From positions 23,074,001 to 23,138,000 of the forward strand of contig NC_092650.1 of NCBI RefSeq assembly GCF_032118995.1: a stretch of 64,000 nucleotides of DNA, given 5' to 3'. This document shows positions 50,501-64,000 of this stretch, in pieces. Position 1 is the first letter of the stretch. Every line of letters starts with the position of its first letter. A program made the position numbers and the translations under genes. Origin of the DNA: Asterias amurensis (Eukaryota; Echinodermata; Asteroidea; Forcipulatida; Asteriidae). A model generated the notes under the pieces. The model had not been told where the DNA came from. It worked only from the letters and a program-made list of their open reading frames with translations, and did no database searches.

Positions 50501-53500
50501 TTAATGAATGGTACATGTTCATAAAGCTTGCGAAGAGAGGTTGCAGTGCTAACCACTCTTGACAAGTCATCTCAGGGCAACCACCACAAATATTCAAAAA
50601 TATCTTGATTTTGTTGGAAACAAATCAACAAATCATAAGAGATATTTCTCACAAATCATAAGAGGTTATTTCTAATGAATCTTTACGGAAAATTTTGAAC
50701 TTGGTAAGAAAGGTTTTTGACACGGTGGGTTGTTTTGCTAACATTTGGCCAGTCATAGATGCCAACCCAACCGGTGCACTTCGTAAGAGATAGAGATCTT
50801 GTTGGAAGTACACTTACTGCTTGAATACAATCCAAGTTTGTATTGTTGTGGAAGTTGCAGTTGTCTTTCACACAGCACGAGTAATTCAGCTGCTCCCAAA
50901 GTCTACAAGAAAGAAAAAACACTCAAGTTTGCTACAAATCATTTCACAAGACTGCTATCTGGGAAAAGCTAAGTAGAACTGCTGAATCAGTGCTTCTTTT
51001 ATGGCTGCAGAAAGCATGGATATTAAGCATCTTTTTTGAATTTAATATAGTAATGTTTTTAATGACTATCTTGTAAACTGTACATTTTGGCTTTTAGCCG
51101 CTGTATTGCAGTGTTTTAATAAATAAACCATAAAATTAAATTATATCTGTTCTAGAAAAACAACTTGATGATTGCTTCCAGAGTGCTTTGCCAGGTGCTT
51201 GGTTTCAGGAGGGAAGATCTTGAACAAATATACAACTCAGATCTTTATATCGCGTTCCCCAAGCTTAGTCACCCTGACTGCTTACAGCATCAGAGTACAT
51301 GTTAAAATGGCTGCAGATTCTTACTTTTCCCCGATGATGCCATGTTGGTAAGCGTAGTGAACAAAAGAGTTGTCCTGCAGTTCTGTACTGGTCCATGCAT
51401 TACCGACTGCGAAACCCTGTTGTGATACACAAAACGAACACATGGTTAGTTTACCGAATCATATACTTCAAGAAATATTGAGAAAATAATAATGTGGTTA
51501 TTAGTTACAATACCGGTTGTTTCTCTTTGGGCCCCCACCTCCGACTGAATATTGGTTCTCATTGCACGGTCTGCACCAAAGCTGGGGTCAACAACGGGGA
51601 GGGGATTGGGGGGGCGGGTGCAGGAATGGGATGTTTGTTGTCACGTGGCCCAAGAGTTCTGGCCTGGCTGTAGTTGTAGATCAAGGCCGTTTACCTTCTT
51701 ATCCCTGTTCATCGGGCACATTACTGTCTAAGCCCTCGCAGGTTCCTATACTCAAGAACCCCTTATCTTTTCGATAAATGCACTGGGTTATTTTACACGC
51801 GTTATAAAACACGCAGGGCCAATTGCTTTACGCCCCATCTGAAGGACAAAGCATAGGTTAAGTGTCTTGCTTAAGGACACAAGTGTCACGACTTGGACTC
51901 AAAGCCACACTCTGCTGAACAGAAACACCAGAGTTTGAATTTGGTGCTATTAACCTCTAGGCCACAACTCTTCCCTTGGGGTGTGATAGATCGCTAAATA
52001 AGTAATACAATACCCATTGATATTATTATTATTATTATTGTTATTATTATTTATAAACCTTTGTTTACCTTGAATTGCAGCGGGACTTCCTTTGAGACGC
52101 TTTCCAGTTTCCTCATGAGGAGTGGTACATAGACACCAGCGTAGCCGTCCCCAGCGAAGTAAATATCATTCAGGGTGAGGTTGGAGTATTTAGTAAAGAA
52201 GGAGATCAGGGCCTGGTAATGGGTCTCTGTCATCTGTTCATGAAATTATCATTAAATTAGGGATTTAGTTAGAGTTAAAGGCAGAGGACACTATTGGTAA
52301 TTACTCAAAATAATTATTAGCATAAAACCTTACTTGGTAACGAGTAATGGGGAGCTTTTGATAATATAACACATTGTGAGAAACGGCTCCCTCTGAAGTG
52401 ACGTAGTTTTCAAGAAAGAAGTAATTTTCCACAAATTTTTTTTTCGAGACCTCAAGTTTAGAATTTGAGGTATCGAAATCAAGCATCTGAAAGCACGCAA
52501 CTTCGTGTGACAAGTGTGTTTTTTTCTTTCATAGTTATCTCGCAACTCCGACGACCAGTTCGGGCTCAAATTTTCACACGTTTGGTATTTTAAGCATGTT
52601 GAAATACACCAAGTAAGAAGACTGTATTTTGACAATTACCAATAGTTTCAAGGTGTGTGGTAAAACTGTGTAATGATAATCTCTAAATGATTTGGGGTGG
52701 TTCTGAAAAGAGCGTTGGTTCCAATTCAACATTTTGATCAGTATGCTCTGTTCGTCTTCTAGAGAAATAAGAGAATGATCAGAGCCTAAAGAGGAAAAAG
52801 TAATTTTATACCGGAACATTGCACAGGGCACCATGGCAAAAGCACCGGGGCACAACGGCAATTGCTGTGGTTGCCGTGGGTTATTTCGAAGCCTGTTGGA
52901 GGATTGAGGTCACCTGGTAGGCAAAAGGGCATTGGAAGAACATGTTGGGCATAAAGACAGACCTATTGTTGCGGTACGCGCTGCTAAAATATAGGATTTG
53001 AACTGCCTCTAGCTACCGGGCAGTATTGGTGGTCTAGTTGGTATAGCACTGCTTTAGAATTGCAAAGGACGTGGGTTTGAATCCCACCCAAGTAATATCA
53101 CCCAGGTTTTTTCACAGAGCTTGTCAAAATATACAGTGCTAACACACATCAGTGTATATGAGTAAACCAACATAAATAATCTTTATCCTCGATGCAAGAT
53201 TAACATATATTTTTTATTTATTTTTATTTATGCAAGTCACCATACACACAAGGCCTGAAGGCCACTTCAAGGTGTGGGCTACAATTGTTTTTGTCCAGAG
53301 GCTGTTGCCACCTACTCCTAGGGCTGAAACAGGGTTACCCCTTTTACAGTCCATACAGATGTAGGCTTGGGTATCATCAGTCGGAAGCCTGGCCGGTAGA
53401 GCAGAAAGCCCTCTCCCCAATTTTATGTAGCAAGTGTCACGACCGGGATCCGAACCCACACCCTGCTGATCAAACACCAGAGCTTGAATCCGGTGCTCTT

Positions 53501-55834
53501 AACCGCTCGACCATGACACGCCACAAACACATACCTGATCGTCGTTAGATCCATATGGAGACTCATATGGATCAAACTCTGATGAATAGGAGAATCCTGT
53601 GCCAACTGGGGCATCGATGTACAAAAGGTTGGCATTCTGTAATACAATCAACAAAACACTAGTATTAACTCTATACCGACTCTGAACAAAGACGTATGTG
53701 ATATAATATTATCTGTAGAAGTTTTAGCTTCATAGTCGTCAAGTTCTTTTTTTGAAAACAAGTGAAAATCACAGAGGGATGCTATCAGGATAGTTGCATA
53801 TAGTGTTCATCTACCGTGACGAAAATGATTTTTATATTATTTTATTTATTTCTTAAATACTACAGCACCTAGTCAGCAAGTAATATTTTTAGGGAAGCTT
53901 TCTACCATCATTATCTTCAAACTGTGTATGAGGTCATTGTGTTTTGTGTGGTACAACAAGTACCCAAACCAAACGGTTCATAAAAACTAAGCTTGGGCGA
54001 TATCGATTTATTTTGTGATATTCGATATAATCGCGATTAATTAGATTTGACATCATCAGTCTTCCAACTCCCAGTGAAAGTTGTAGAAGAGACAGTCATA
54101 GCATAAGAGAGGTGTTCTAATGACCTATTCTTCTGGTTTTACTCCAAACCTATGTGGTGAAAGATGTCTCAGCTAGGAAATACATCGCGGTATTGCGATA
54201 CTTAATCGATATCGCCTTATGTCGCGATATATCGCCGCGATATATCGATATTTTGATTAAAACCAAATCAATCCGATATCAAAATCATTTCCAAACTAGT
54301 ATCGCGATATTCGATAATATCATGATATCGCCCAAGCTTAAAAAAACCCAAAGTTATAATTCACCTTTAAAGGCGCTGACACCTTTGGTAATTATCAAAG
54401 ACCTTTATACATGCAAACATATATGCATAAAAATAACAAACCTGTAAAAATTTAGGCTCAATTAGTCATTGAATTTGCAGGAGAATAATGAAAGAAAAAA
54501 CACCCTTGTTGCATTACCTTGTGTGCTTTCAGATGCTCATTAAAGACAGTGGACACTATTGGTAATTGTCAAAGACCAGTCTTCTCACTTGGTGTATCTC
54601 AACATATACATCAAATAACAAAGCTGTGAAAATTTGAGCTCAATTGGTCGTCGAAGTTGCGAGATAATAAAGAAAGAAAAGACAACCTTGTCGCACGAAG
54701 TTGTGTGCTTTCAGATGCAAGTTGATTTCGAGACCTCATCTAAATTTGATGTCTCGCAATCAAATTCGTGGAAAATCACTTCTTTCTCGAAAACTACGTT
54801 ACTTCAGAGGGAGCTGTTTCTCACAGTGTTTTATACTACCAACCTCTCCCCATTACTCGTAATCAAGAAAGGTTTGATGATAATAATTATTTTGAGTAAT
54901 TACCAATAGTGTCAACTGCCTTTAAAAGGCTTCAAACAAACAGAATCTCACCAGGTTCCAGCTGCTCGGGTTGTAGTCCAAATTAATCCCATCAGGCTTC
55001 ACCAGAAACGGCCCGTTGTTGGTCAGTGCACTATAGAGGGCGCTACAGCCTGGGCCGCCACTCAGCCAGATGATCAATGGATCCGTGCTAGCATGTTGAG
55101 AATTGATCAGCCTGAGAAAGGAGGAACGGATGCAAACAAAACTAGATGAAATTAACACCAGGAGAAAAATCTTGGAAGTAGCGAAACGCTCTGTAAGCGC
55201 GGAAAGCCTAGTAACGTGAAAGTAGGCACGCACAAAATCCAAAAATTCCCTGCCAACCTGGACTCTTGAAAATAGCAAAACGCTGTGTAAGCGCAGAAAG
55301 TCTAGTAACGTGGAGTATAGGCACGCACACAAGCCAAAACTCTCTGCTAATCCATAATCTTGGAAATAGCAAAATGCTGTGTAACGTAGAAAGCCTTGTT
55401 ACGTGGAGAAGGCACGCACAGTAACAAGCCAAAACTCTCTGCTAATCCAGAATCTTGGAAATAGCAAAATGCTGTGTAACGTAGAAAGTCTTGTAACGTG
55501 GAGAAGGCACGCACAGTAACAAGCCAAAACTCCCTTCTAACCCTTGGAACTATCAAAATGTGGTGTAAGCGCAGAAAGCCTAGAATTGTGGAGAAGTCAC
55601 ACACACAAGCCAAAATTCCCTGTTTATCCGTGAAATACACTTGACGTAAGCGCAGACTCACCAGTAGTGAAGCTTGTCAGTGGCAGTCCCTTGAAGGTAA
55701 CCAGAGTACATGTTAAAACTTGGCTGTTTAAGAAGTCCAGGCATCAATGTGATGAGGTCTGGATCCAATGCCTTACAACATAGTAAGGTACCGAGAAGGC
55801 AAAATAGGGTGATGCGTCTAGGAATCCAATCCAT
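44477..55834 (-). CDS. Cathepsin A-like S10 carboxypeptidase, probable pseudoenzyme
   Basis: Coding exons (5' to 3'): 55834-55662, 55111-54952, 53636-53535, 52233-52069, 51416-51325, 50902-50818, 49827-49648, 47170-47028, 46253-46178, 45714-45520 and 44560-44477. All are GT-AG with matching phases, 484 codons plus TGA; human CTSA has 480. Start: CCCACCATGG. Residues 1-22 look like a signal peptide ([13 protein letters not shown]). Family landmarks in order: [31 protein letters not shown] (~73-82), [22 protein letters not shown] (~172-182), [20 protein letters not shown] (~400) and FLTIKNAGFW (~453-462). Active enzymes have GESYAG, NGGPGCS and GAGHMV. Here Ser is Gly175, Glu is Asp174, the substrate-binding Asn is Ser75 and His is Phe461; Asp404 is kept. 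About six N-x-S/T sites are present. It is probably a secreted or lysosomal, correctly folded but inactive protein; role unknown. No frameshift or stop, so it is not a decayed pseudogene. Confidence 0.9.
44747..45083. mobile_element. GGAACACGTTGCC-family palindromic MITE (last intron)
   Basis: AGGAACACGTTGCCTTGGAT at the left mirrors TCAAGGCAACGTG at the right. The central hairpin AACACGGTCGGCCATTTATG/CATAAATGGCCGACCGTGTT is nearly perfect. Same family as 40757-41144. Confidence 0.85.
45200..45233. repeat. (AATAC)n microsatellite
   Basis: Six perfect AATAC units followed by AAT, inside intron 10 of the carboxypeptidase gene. Debris of the tRNA-type SINE (GGTTCAAATCCTGC) lies on both sides at about 45120 and 45320. 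Confidence 0.9.
45920..46135 (+). mobile_element. tRNA-derived SINE (GGTGATCCCCTGGCTGCC type)
   Basis: Plus-strand relative of the SINE at 39110: GGTGATCCCCTGGCTGCC and AATTTGGGTGTGATCGC body sequences precede a decayed head with GGTTCGAGTCCCAC (B box). Located in intron 9 of the carboxypeptidase gene. Confidence 0.65.
46518..46610. repeat. (CAAA)n microsatellite
   Basis: About 23 uninterrupted tetranucleotide units in intron 8 of the carboxypeptidase gene. It yields fortuitous open frames such as repeated CLFV on the minus strand. Confidence 0.95.
46629..47017 (+). mobile_element. GGACACTATTGG-family MITE (intron 8)
   Basis: TTAA-flanked full-length copy that ends 11 bp from the donor side of exon 8 (47028), so the intron's 5' part is almost entirely this element. 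Confidence 0.85.
47423..48788. mobile_element. Non-autonomous hAT-like element, 1.37 kb
   Basis: The left end AGGGTTCGACCTTAACGCTG and the complement of the right end (GGGGTTGCCCTTAAC) form terminal inverted repeats. Subterminal ACTGGTCC/GGACCAGT and GCTGGCC/GGCCAGC motifs occur at both ends. The flanking octamers TACTAATC (47415-47422) and TGCTAATC (48789-48796) differ at one base, fitting the 8-bp target duplication of hAT transposons. A paralogous segment at 49186-49335 has the uninterrupted site CCCCTACTAATACATG. No transposase frame is present. Located in intron 7 of the carboxypeptidase gene. Confidence 0.75.
48859..49191. mobile_element. TTAA-flanked palindromic MITE (AAGCCATTATACACTT ends)
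   Basis: TTAAAGCCATTATACACTTT at the left and GAAAGTGTATAATGGTTTTAA at the right are inverted; TTAA sits at both edges. It separates the two copies of a ~160-bp local duplication (47347-47422 plus 48789-48858, and 49186-49335). Confidence 0.8.
49468..49608. mobile_element. Short palindromic MITE (GGCTGTGTCCGAA ends)
   Basis: AGGCTGTGTCCGAATC at the left and GGACACGGCCTTA at the right are inverted, ~140 bp in total with GC-rich inner arms (GCTACAGC/GTAGCTGTAG). Ends just before exon 7 of the carboxypeptidase gene. Confidence 0.55.
49878..50045. mobile_element. Foldback MITE (GATTTCACCAAACTC / CTTAGGAC type)
   Basis: TCGATTTCACCAAACTCTTC at the left mirrors GAGTTTGGTGAAATCGGC at the right, with CCTAACTTAGGAC-type arms between. 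A single diverged copy of the foldback family found three in a row at 61883-62376. Located in intron 6 of the carboxypeptidase gene. Confidence 0.8.
50382..50504. mobile_element. Short TTAA-flanked MITE (AAGGGAAGGTACACGTT ends)
   Basis: About 120 bp: TTAAAGGGAAGGTACACGTT at the left and AACGTGTACCTTCCCTTTAA at the right are exact inverted repeats bounded by TTAA. Confidence 0.85.
51765..51972 (-). mobile_element. ATT-tailed tRNA-Leu SINE, minus copy, tail-truncated
   Basis: Complement of the SINE body (GCACTGGGTTATTTTACACG) and head (ACTTGGACTCAAAGCCACAC, TTAACCTCTAGGCCACAAC). The tail half is missing. A short (ATT)n stretch at 52021-52052 follows, close to exon 4. Confidence 0.7.
52069..52233 (-). 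CDS. Exon 4 of the carboxypeptidase gene, altered Ser motif
   Basis: Encodes [16 protein letters not shown] to LQFK. The nucleophile-elbow motif reads G-D-G-Y-A-G (codons GGG GAC GGC TAC GCT GGT) where the family has G-E-S-Y-A-G. AGC to GGC is a one-base change; Glu to Asp also removes a residue that helps bind the substrate carboxylate. The surrounding NDIYFA and VYVPLL are well conserved, so alignment is unambiguous. Confidence 0.92.
52275..52650 (-). mobile_element. GGACACTATTGG-family MITE (intron 3)
   Basis: Inverted copy beginning TTAAAGGCAGAGGACACTAT and ending GACAATTACCAATAGT; the right TTAA is decayed. Confidence 0.8.
52975..53205 (+). mobile_element. tRNA-headed SINE, plus-strand copy
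   Basis: The head GGTGGTCTAGTTGGTATAGC (A box) and GTGGGTTTGAATCCCACCC (B box) is followed by the TTTTTTCACAGAGCTTGT body. It gives the clearest view of this family's 5' end, and abuts the Leu-headed SINE at 53206. Confidence 0.75.
53206..53520 (-). mobile_element. Leu-headed SINE with GGCCTGAAGGCC body
   Basis: The minus-strand copy runs from the body (CAAGGCCTGAAGGCCACTTC) to the tRNA-like head (GGGATCCGAACCCACACCC, CTCGACCATGACACG). It ends 14 bp from exon 3 of the carboxypeptidase gene. Confidence 0.75.
53988..54340. mobile_element. Palindromic MITE (TAAGCTTGGGCGATATCG ends)
   Basis: The left end TAAGCTTGGGCGATATCG is matched by CGATATCGCCCAAGCTTA-like sequence at the right (GATATCGCCCAAGCTTA). 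The interior is packed with CGATAT/ATATCG motifs that can refold in many ways. Located in intron 2 of the carboxypeptidase gene. Confidence 0.8.
54367..54539 (+). mobile_element. Truncated GGACACTATTGG-family MITE
   Basis: 5' fragment only (TTAAAGGCGCTGACACCTTT up to CTTTCAGATGCTCA), cut exactly where the next copy of the same family begins at 54540. Confidence 0.75.
54540..54925 (+). mobile_element. GGACACTATTGG-family MITE (intron 2)
   Basis: Full-length TTAA-flanked copy, ending 27 bp from exon 2 (54952), so it crowds the splice donor region of the carboxypeptidase gene. Confidence 0.85.
55165..55640. repeat. ~95-110-bp tandem repeat, about five copies, in intron 1
   Basis: Repeated string in order: GAAATAGCAAAATGCTGTGT, AGAAAG.CT.GTAACGTGGA, GGCACGCACA, AAGCCAAAACTC. 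The two central copies are nearly identical and the outer ones more diverged. The repeat fills almost the whole intron between exons 1 and 2 of the carboxypeptidase gene. Confidence 0.85.
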
Positions 55835-55861
55835 GGTGGGCTTTTTAAAGGCAAAGTCCTG

Positions 55862-58354
55862 TAGAGGAAAGAAATAGGTAGCGTTAGTATTGAAAACTGC
55901 CAACATTGGGAGACCGCTAGCCTTCGATTTAACCAAGACTCCTTTTATTTATACACGCCAAAGAAGTCCATGGTGATTAGGCCACATACAAATAAAAAAT
56001 TGTTGATCGTCCTTTTTTAAAGTTTTGTTGACATGCCAAATATGAAATCAAGAATAAAGAAATCATCACAATCACTATAAAACAGAGGGTTTGTGTGTTT
56101 TTGATGTTTTCAATAGTTTCGTCAAACAAATTTAACTCCTAGATGACATTTTCTGTAAACTTTTTCAAACAACTAAGCACAGTGTAGCCCAAGTAAATAT
56201 TTGAAGAATTGTTCTTGCTTTGCCAACATGAATTTTTAAAACATCTTTTCAAACCTGTACATTTTGAAAAAAATATAAGCTGAAAAATCTGGGCAGTAAA
56301 AGTATAAAGAGATATCCAGCCATGGGAAAAATAAAAGAACACAATGTCAGACCATGACCTCAGCACCAGTCCTTGACACTACTGCACAACATTTCTGCCA
56401 TGCCTAGTATCCTGATTTTTCAACCATTTTTTTGACCCGAAAGTATCATTTTTATGAAAAAACACACACAAAAAAACAAACAAATGGGGTCAGGGGGTTT
56501 TGAACGGTCGGGCGTGGACGATCAACATTACAACTTTTTTTTTTATGTGGTCTTATGGCTAGGTCCTAATACATGTAGCTAAGGTCCCTGCCAAAATCGC
56601 TTGGCTAGCGAGTCAGTAGATAGATTGCTCAGTTGCTAATGCTAGAGCTCTTACACTTGAATAAAGGGGAAGTTACTGGTTTTATATACCCTAGTCACTT
56701 TTCTTTTTTTAACCCAAACAAACAAGGATAGAAAATTTTACACACATTGTTGATGACGATATTGATGATTCAAATCATAACTAATATTGTAAAAAACAAA
56801 AAATTACACACTCGACACACTGCACTAGCTAGTGTTTCTACGTTGATCGTCGTATTTTGGTGCCCATTGTCAGATGCAAATGTGTCCACCATGCAATAAT
56901 GTCTGCTCCGGACACTTTTGGATATGCTATCGTGTCCGTGGCTATGCAAAAACCTTCCGGCTGACATGTACATGACTGTACTAGTTTGTGCGCGCGTAAG
57001 CGAGCGTGCATGCACTACGTATATATGCAGCATGAATATTCACGTAATTTATGATTGCAGCGAATATCCAATGGCCGAACATTCCCATGTCTTTCATGAC
57101 ATGCACTTTTAGGCTTGTAAAAAAAAAAGGCCAACGTGATCCGTCGCCCATAGGGCGTTTAATTTACTGCAAAGATGGTTTTGCACGGGGGCGGACACAA
57201 CTGCATTTGCAAAATTGCGTATGCAAAACTGTCCGCCAGACATTATTGCATATGCAGTCCTTTGGATAGTATTGCATAGAGGACATAATTGCATGCGACA
57301 CCGCCCCCCCCACCACCACCAAAAAGTGAAAAAAGTACATTATTAAATGAATCCATAACATAGCGAATTCATCTATTTAATCAATCAATAAAGATCAAAT
57401 CAAAGTAATCAACTTTTATTTCCATACAAAGTAATCAACTTTTATTTCCATACAAAAATTACAAACATAAATACATACACGGATAAAAGAGCCCCAAAAC
57501 AAGCATCGCTTTACCTTTTCTCAGGAATATTGTGATCGGAGTGTAATGTATCGGAGGATAACGATTTGGGGTATCGGAGGATAACGAAAAAAACTGCTTT
57601 ACAAAATCATATGATCATCGGCATGCGATATACAACACACAGCAAGATCATGTGACTTCATTGTTTATGACATCGCTAACACCCACCACTTGGTGGCGCT
57701 GCTCAAAAAACTTTTTGGGCGGTTTTATTTTTTGGGATAAACAAACCGCCTTGGTTGGAATGGTCGGCCGAATGTTAGTAAAACACTCAATCGTAAAAAC
57801 AAATGTTTCAACAAAATTCAACATTTTCTGCAAATTTTCAATTAAATAAAAATACCTCGATAAGTTGCTTTGTTTTAAACAAAATCAACAAATTTGGTTA
57901 CATTGTTACAAATAAATAGCGATCTTTTCTTGATTTGCACTTATGGCTTTCCATAGTTTTCCAATCTGGGTTGGCAAAAACTCGGGCTGTGACGTTGCAA
58001 AAGAAAGGTCCATAAACAAGTTTGTCGGGAGGGCAAGAGGGCCGCCTCCACAATTAATAGACTTGACTCAAGTCTCAATCCCGTGAAAGTCCTTTTTTTC
58101 AGTCCCTTCGCCTAGCTTTTCCTAGCCTTGCTCAAGGAGCTAGCTATTACATCAGAAAAATCCCGAAACCTGTGTTGCGCTGAGGCGACGGCAGATAAAG
58201 AACCTCTCGCGCGAGAACGGGATCGGACTTGAATCAAGTCTACCTGCACACAAACAAAGGAAGCTCAAAGCAAGTGGCTTGGCCATTGTTAAAATAATTA
58301 GCCTTGTTCTTACATTTTTTTTACAATCATCTTGTGCAGAAAACTTTATATCCA
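55862..58354. other. Upstream region of the carboxypeptidase gene
   Basis: An acceptor (CTCTACAG on the minus strand) at 55859-55861 suggests that a non-coding 5' exon lies somewhere here. No exon is identified. Visible items: a perfect 26-bp tandem duplication at 57401-57452, a duplicated TATCGGAGGATAACGA at about 57550-57590, an M-box-like TCATGTGAC at about 57645, and CTCTCGCGCGAGA at about 58203. No other gene was seen. Confidence 0.45.
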
Positions 58355-58359
58355 TCAGA

Positions 58360-58708
58360 AGATACTGAACACTATTGGTAATATTGTCAAAGACCAGTCT
58401 TCTCTTTTGGTGTATCTCAACATTATGCATCATAAAACAACAAACCTGTGACAATTATTGAGCCCAATCGGTCGTCGAAGTTGCGAGACGTTGTGTGTTT
58501 TCAGATGCTTATTTCGAGACCTCAAATTCTAAATAAGGGGTCTCGAAATCAAATTCGTGGAAAATTACTTCGTTCTCGAAAACTACGTCACTGCAAAGGG
58601 TGCCGTTTCTCACGATGTATTATCAACCTCTCCCCATTACACATTACAGTGTAAGGTTATGCTAATCACTTTTTTGAGTAATTACCAATAATATGTCCAC
58701 TGCCTTTA
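58360..58708 (+). mobile_element. GGACACTATTGG-family MITE, internally deleted
   Basis: Begins GATACTGAACACTATTGG and ends CCAATAATATGTCCACTGCC then TTAA. The usual AATGAAAGAAAAACACCCTT portion is missing. A C13-A22 homopolymer tract follows at 58792-58826. Confidence 0.75.
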
Positions 58709-59199
58709 AAAACCTTATAGAATAGAAACTGCGGAAATTATGTAACTATTAATCTTATGAATATAAATTGGAAATCACAGGAAAGTCTATACCCCCCCCC
58801 CCCCAAAAAAAAAAAAAAAAAAAAAATATTCCTAGTAATAGCCACGTACACACCTTTATTTTGAGTGTTCCGAGCCCCGGGGAAAACGTGCTGTACCCCG
58901 GACCCACCATAGGCGGGCGCGATCGGAAAGTGGAATTTGTAGTTTACAGGTAAAACTCCCCTATGTTTTGTGTGGGGCACAATTTGTTCCATGGCAAGAA
59001 CATGAACATGATGTTTGATCCCTGGCACCCGGCCCCCACACTAAGGATTGTTGAAGCATTCGGAAATGTTACATGCGATAGAGATGGAAATAATATTATA
59101 TTATTTATTCAAAGGATTAACTCTTTGCTGCACACAGTAGGATGATCTGCATTCGACCAGGACCCGTCCCACCCCAGAAATCACTACCGTGAATGTGCA

Positions 59200-59359
59200 A
59201 TACTGCCCTCTGTTGACTCACGTGGGCAACTGATGTAAACACGGAAGTAACACCGATTTTTATCAGTAAGTCAAGGACCGAGGAGGCAACGGGCTACATT
59301 TTATGACAGTGCCTTATTTTGTCTTCCAAAAGTAGGAAATAAATAGTCCTTTCTGTGAG
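59200..59359 (+). promoter_or_regulatory. Probable CYBA promoter region
   Basis: Immediately 5' of the CYBA start codon: TTGACTCACGTGGG, a joined AP-1-like TGACTCA and E-box CACGTG, and ACGGAAGTAAC, an ETS-type site. Mammalian CYBA is known to depend on ETS-family factors. The transcription start is not determined. Confidence 0.35.
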
Positions 59360-63800
<4,441 letters not shown>

Positions 63801-63839
63801 GTACCTTATTTTATTTATTATTTGTTTTTTTATGAAATA

Positions 63840-64000
63840 TCGCAAGGCCACTTCAAGGTGAGGGCTACACAATAACTGATTTTGGCTGTCAACCCCAAAT
63901 AAACTGTCACCAGGGACAGGTTGCCACCTACTCCTGGGGCTGAAACAGGGTAAATCCCCCTTCATGGTCGACAAGGATGTAGGCATTGGTATCATCCATT
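63840..64000 (-). mobile_element. Leu-headed SINE with GGCCACTTCAAGG body, cut by the window edge
   Basis: AAGGCCACTTCAAGGTGAGG, GTTGCCACCTACTCCTGGGG and GTAGGCATTGGTATCATCC match the body at 53206-53520. The head would lie beyond 64000, in CYBA intron 3. Confidence 0.75.

Noticed and set aside
54922..55661. Long minus-strand open frames extending the carboxypeptidase exons 1 and 2
   Set aside because: The extensions run into the intron 1 tandem repeat; family alignment (HYW|LINSQ) and splice signals fix the exon limits at 55662 and 55111.
44477..55834. Carboxypeptidase gene as a processed or decayed pseudogene
   Set aside because: Eleven exons with intact GT-AG introns and no stop or frameshift; the active-site losses look like functional divergence rather than decay.

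Overview
The window looks like nuclear DNA of an invertebrate deuterostome. I favour an echinoderm, probably a sea star, because three intron-rich animal genes sit among dense palindromic MITEs and tRNA-headed SINEs of a kind I associate with that group. The species assignment is inference. No bacterial or viral gene is visible.

Layout. (1) 1-19230 is one 19-kb satellite of a 30-bp unit, interrupted by 13 full copies and one partial copy of a ~150-bp cassette. It holds a very recent 7,462-bp-period duplication and no credible gene. (2) 19231-24233 is intergenic: a possible exon relic, the decayed 3' end of a LINE, a perfect hairpin, and probable upstream sequence of the next gene. (3) 24239-37477 (+) is an 11-exon gene for a 1,012-residue TINF2 (TIN2)-like shelterin protein, with a TRFH-type N-terminus, a very large low-complexity central exon and a conserved C-terminal motif. 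(4) 37478-44377 is a tail-to-tail intergenic region filled with SINEs and TTAA-flanked MITEs. (5) 44477-55834 (-) is an 11-exon gene for a 484-residue cathepsin A-like S10 serine carboxypeptidase. Its fold and signal peptide are intact, but the catalytic Ser and His are replaced by Gly and Phe, so it is probably a pseudoenzyme. (6) 59360-63800 (+) holds the first three coding exons of CYBA (p22phox), running off the right edge. Its second intron holds a SINE broken by three tandem foldback elements and ending in a ~1.08-kb pure (ATT)n tract.

All three gene models were built by joining exons in consistent phase across GT-AG introns. The genes have unrelated jobs (telomere protection, lysosomal or secreted carboxypeptidase fold, NADPH oxidase membrane subunit), and nothing suggests one pathway. 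TINF2 and the carboxypeptidase gene are tail-to-tail; the carboxypeptidase gene and CYBA are head-to-head. The mobile-element record is rich: at least five palindromic families are flanked by TTAA, several insertions are nested, and one hAT-like element has a near-perfect 8-bp target duplication with an empty-site paralogue about 0.4 kb away.
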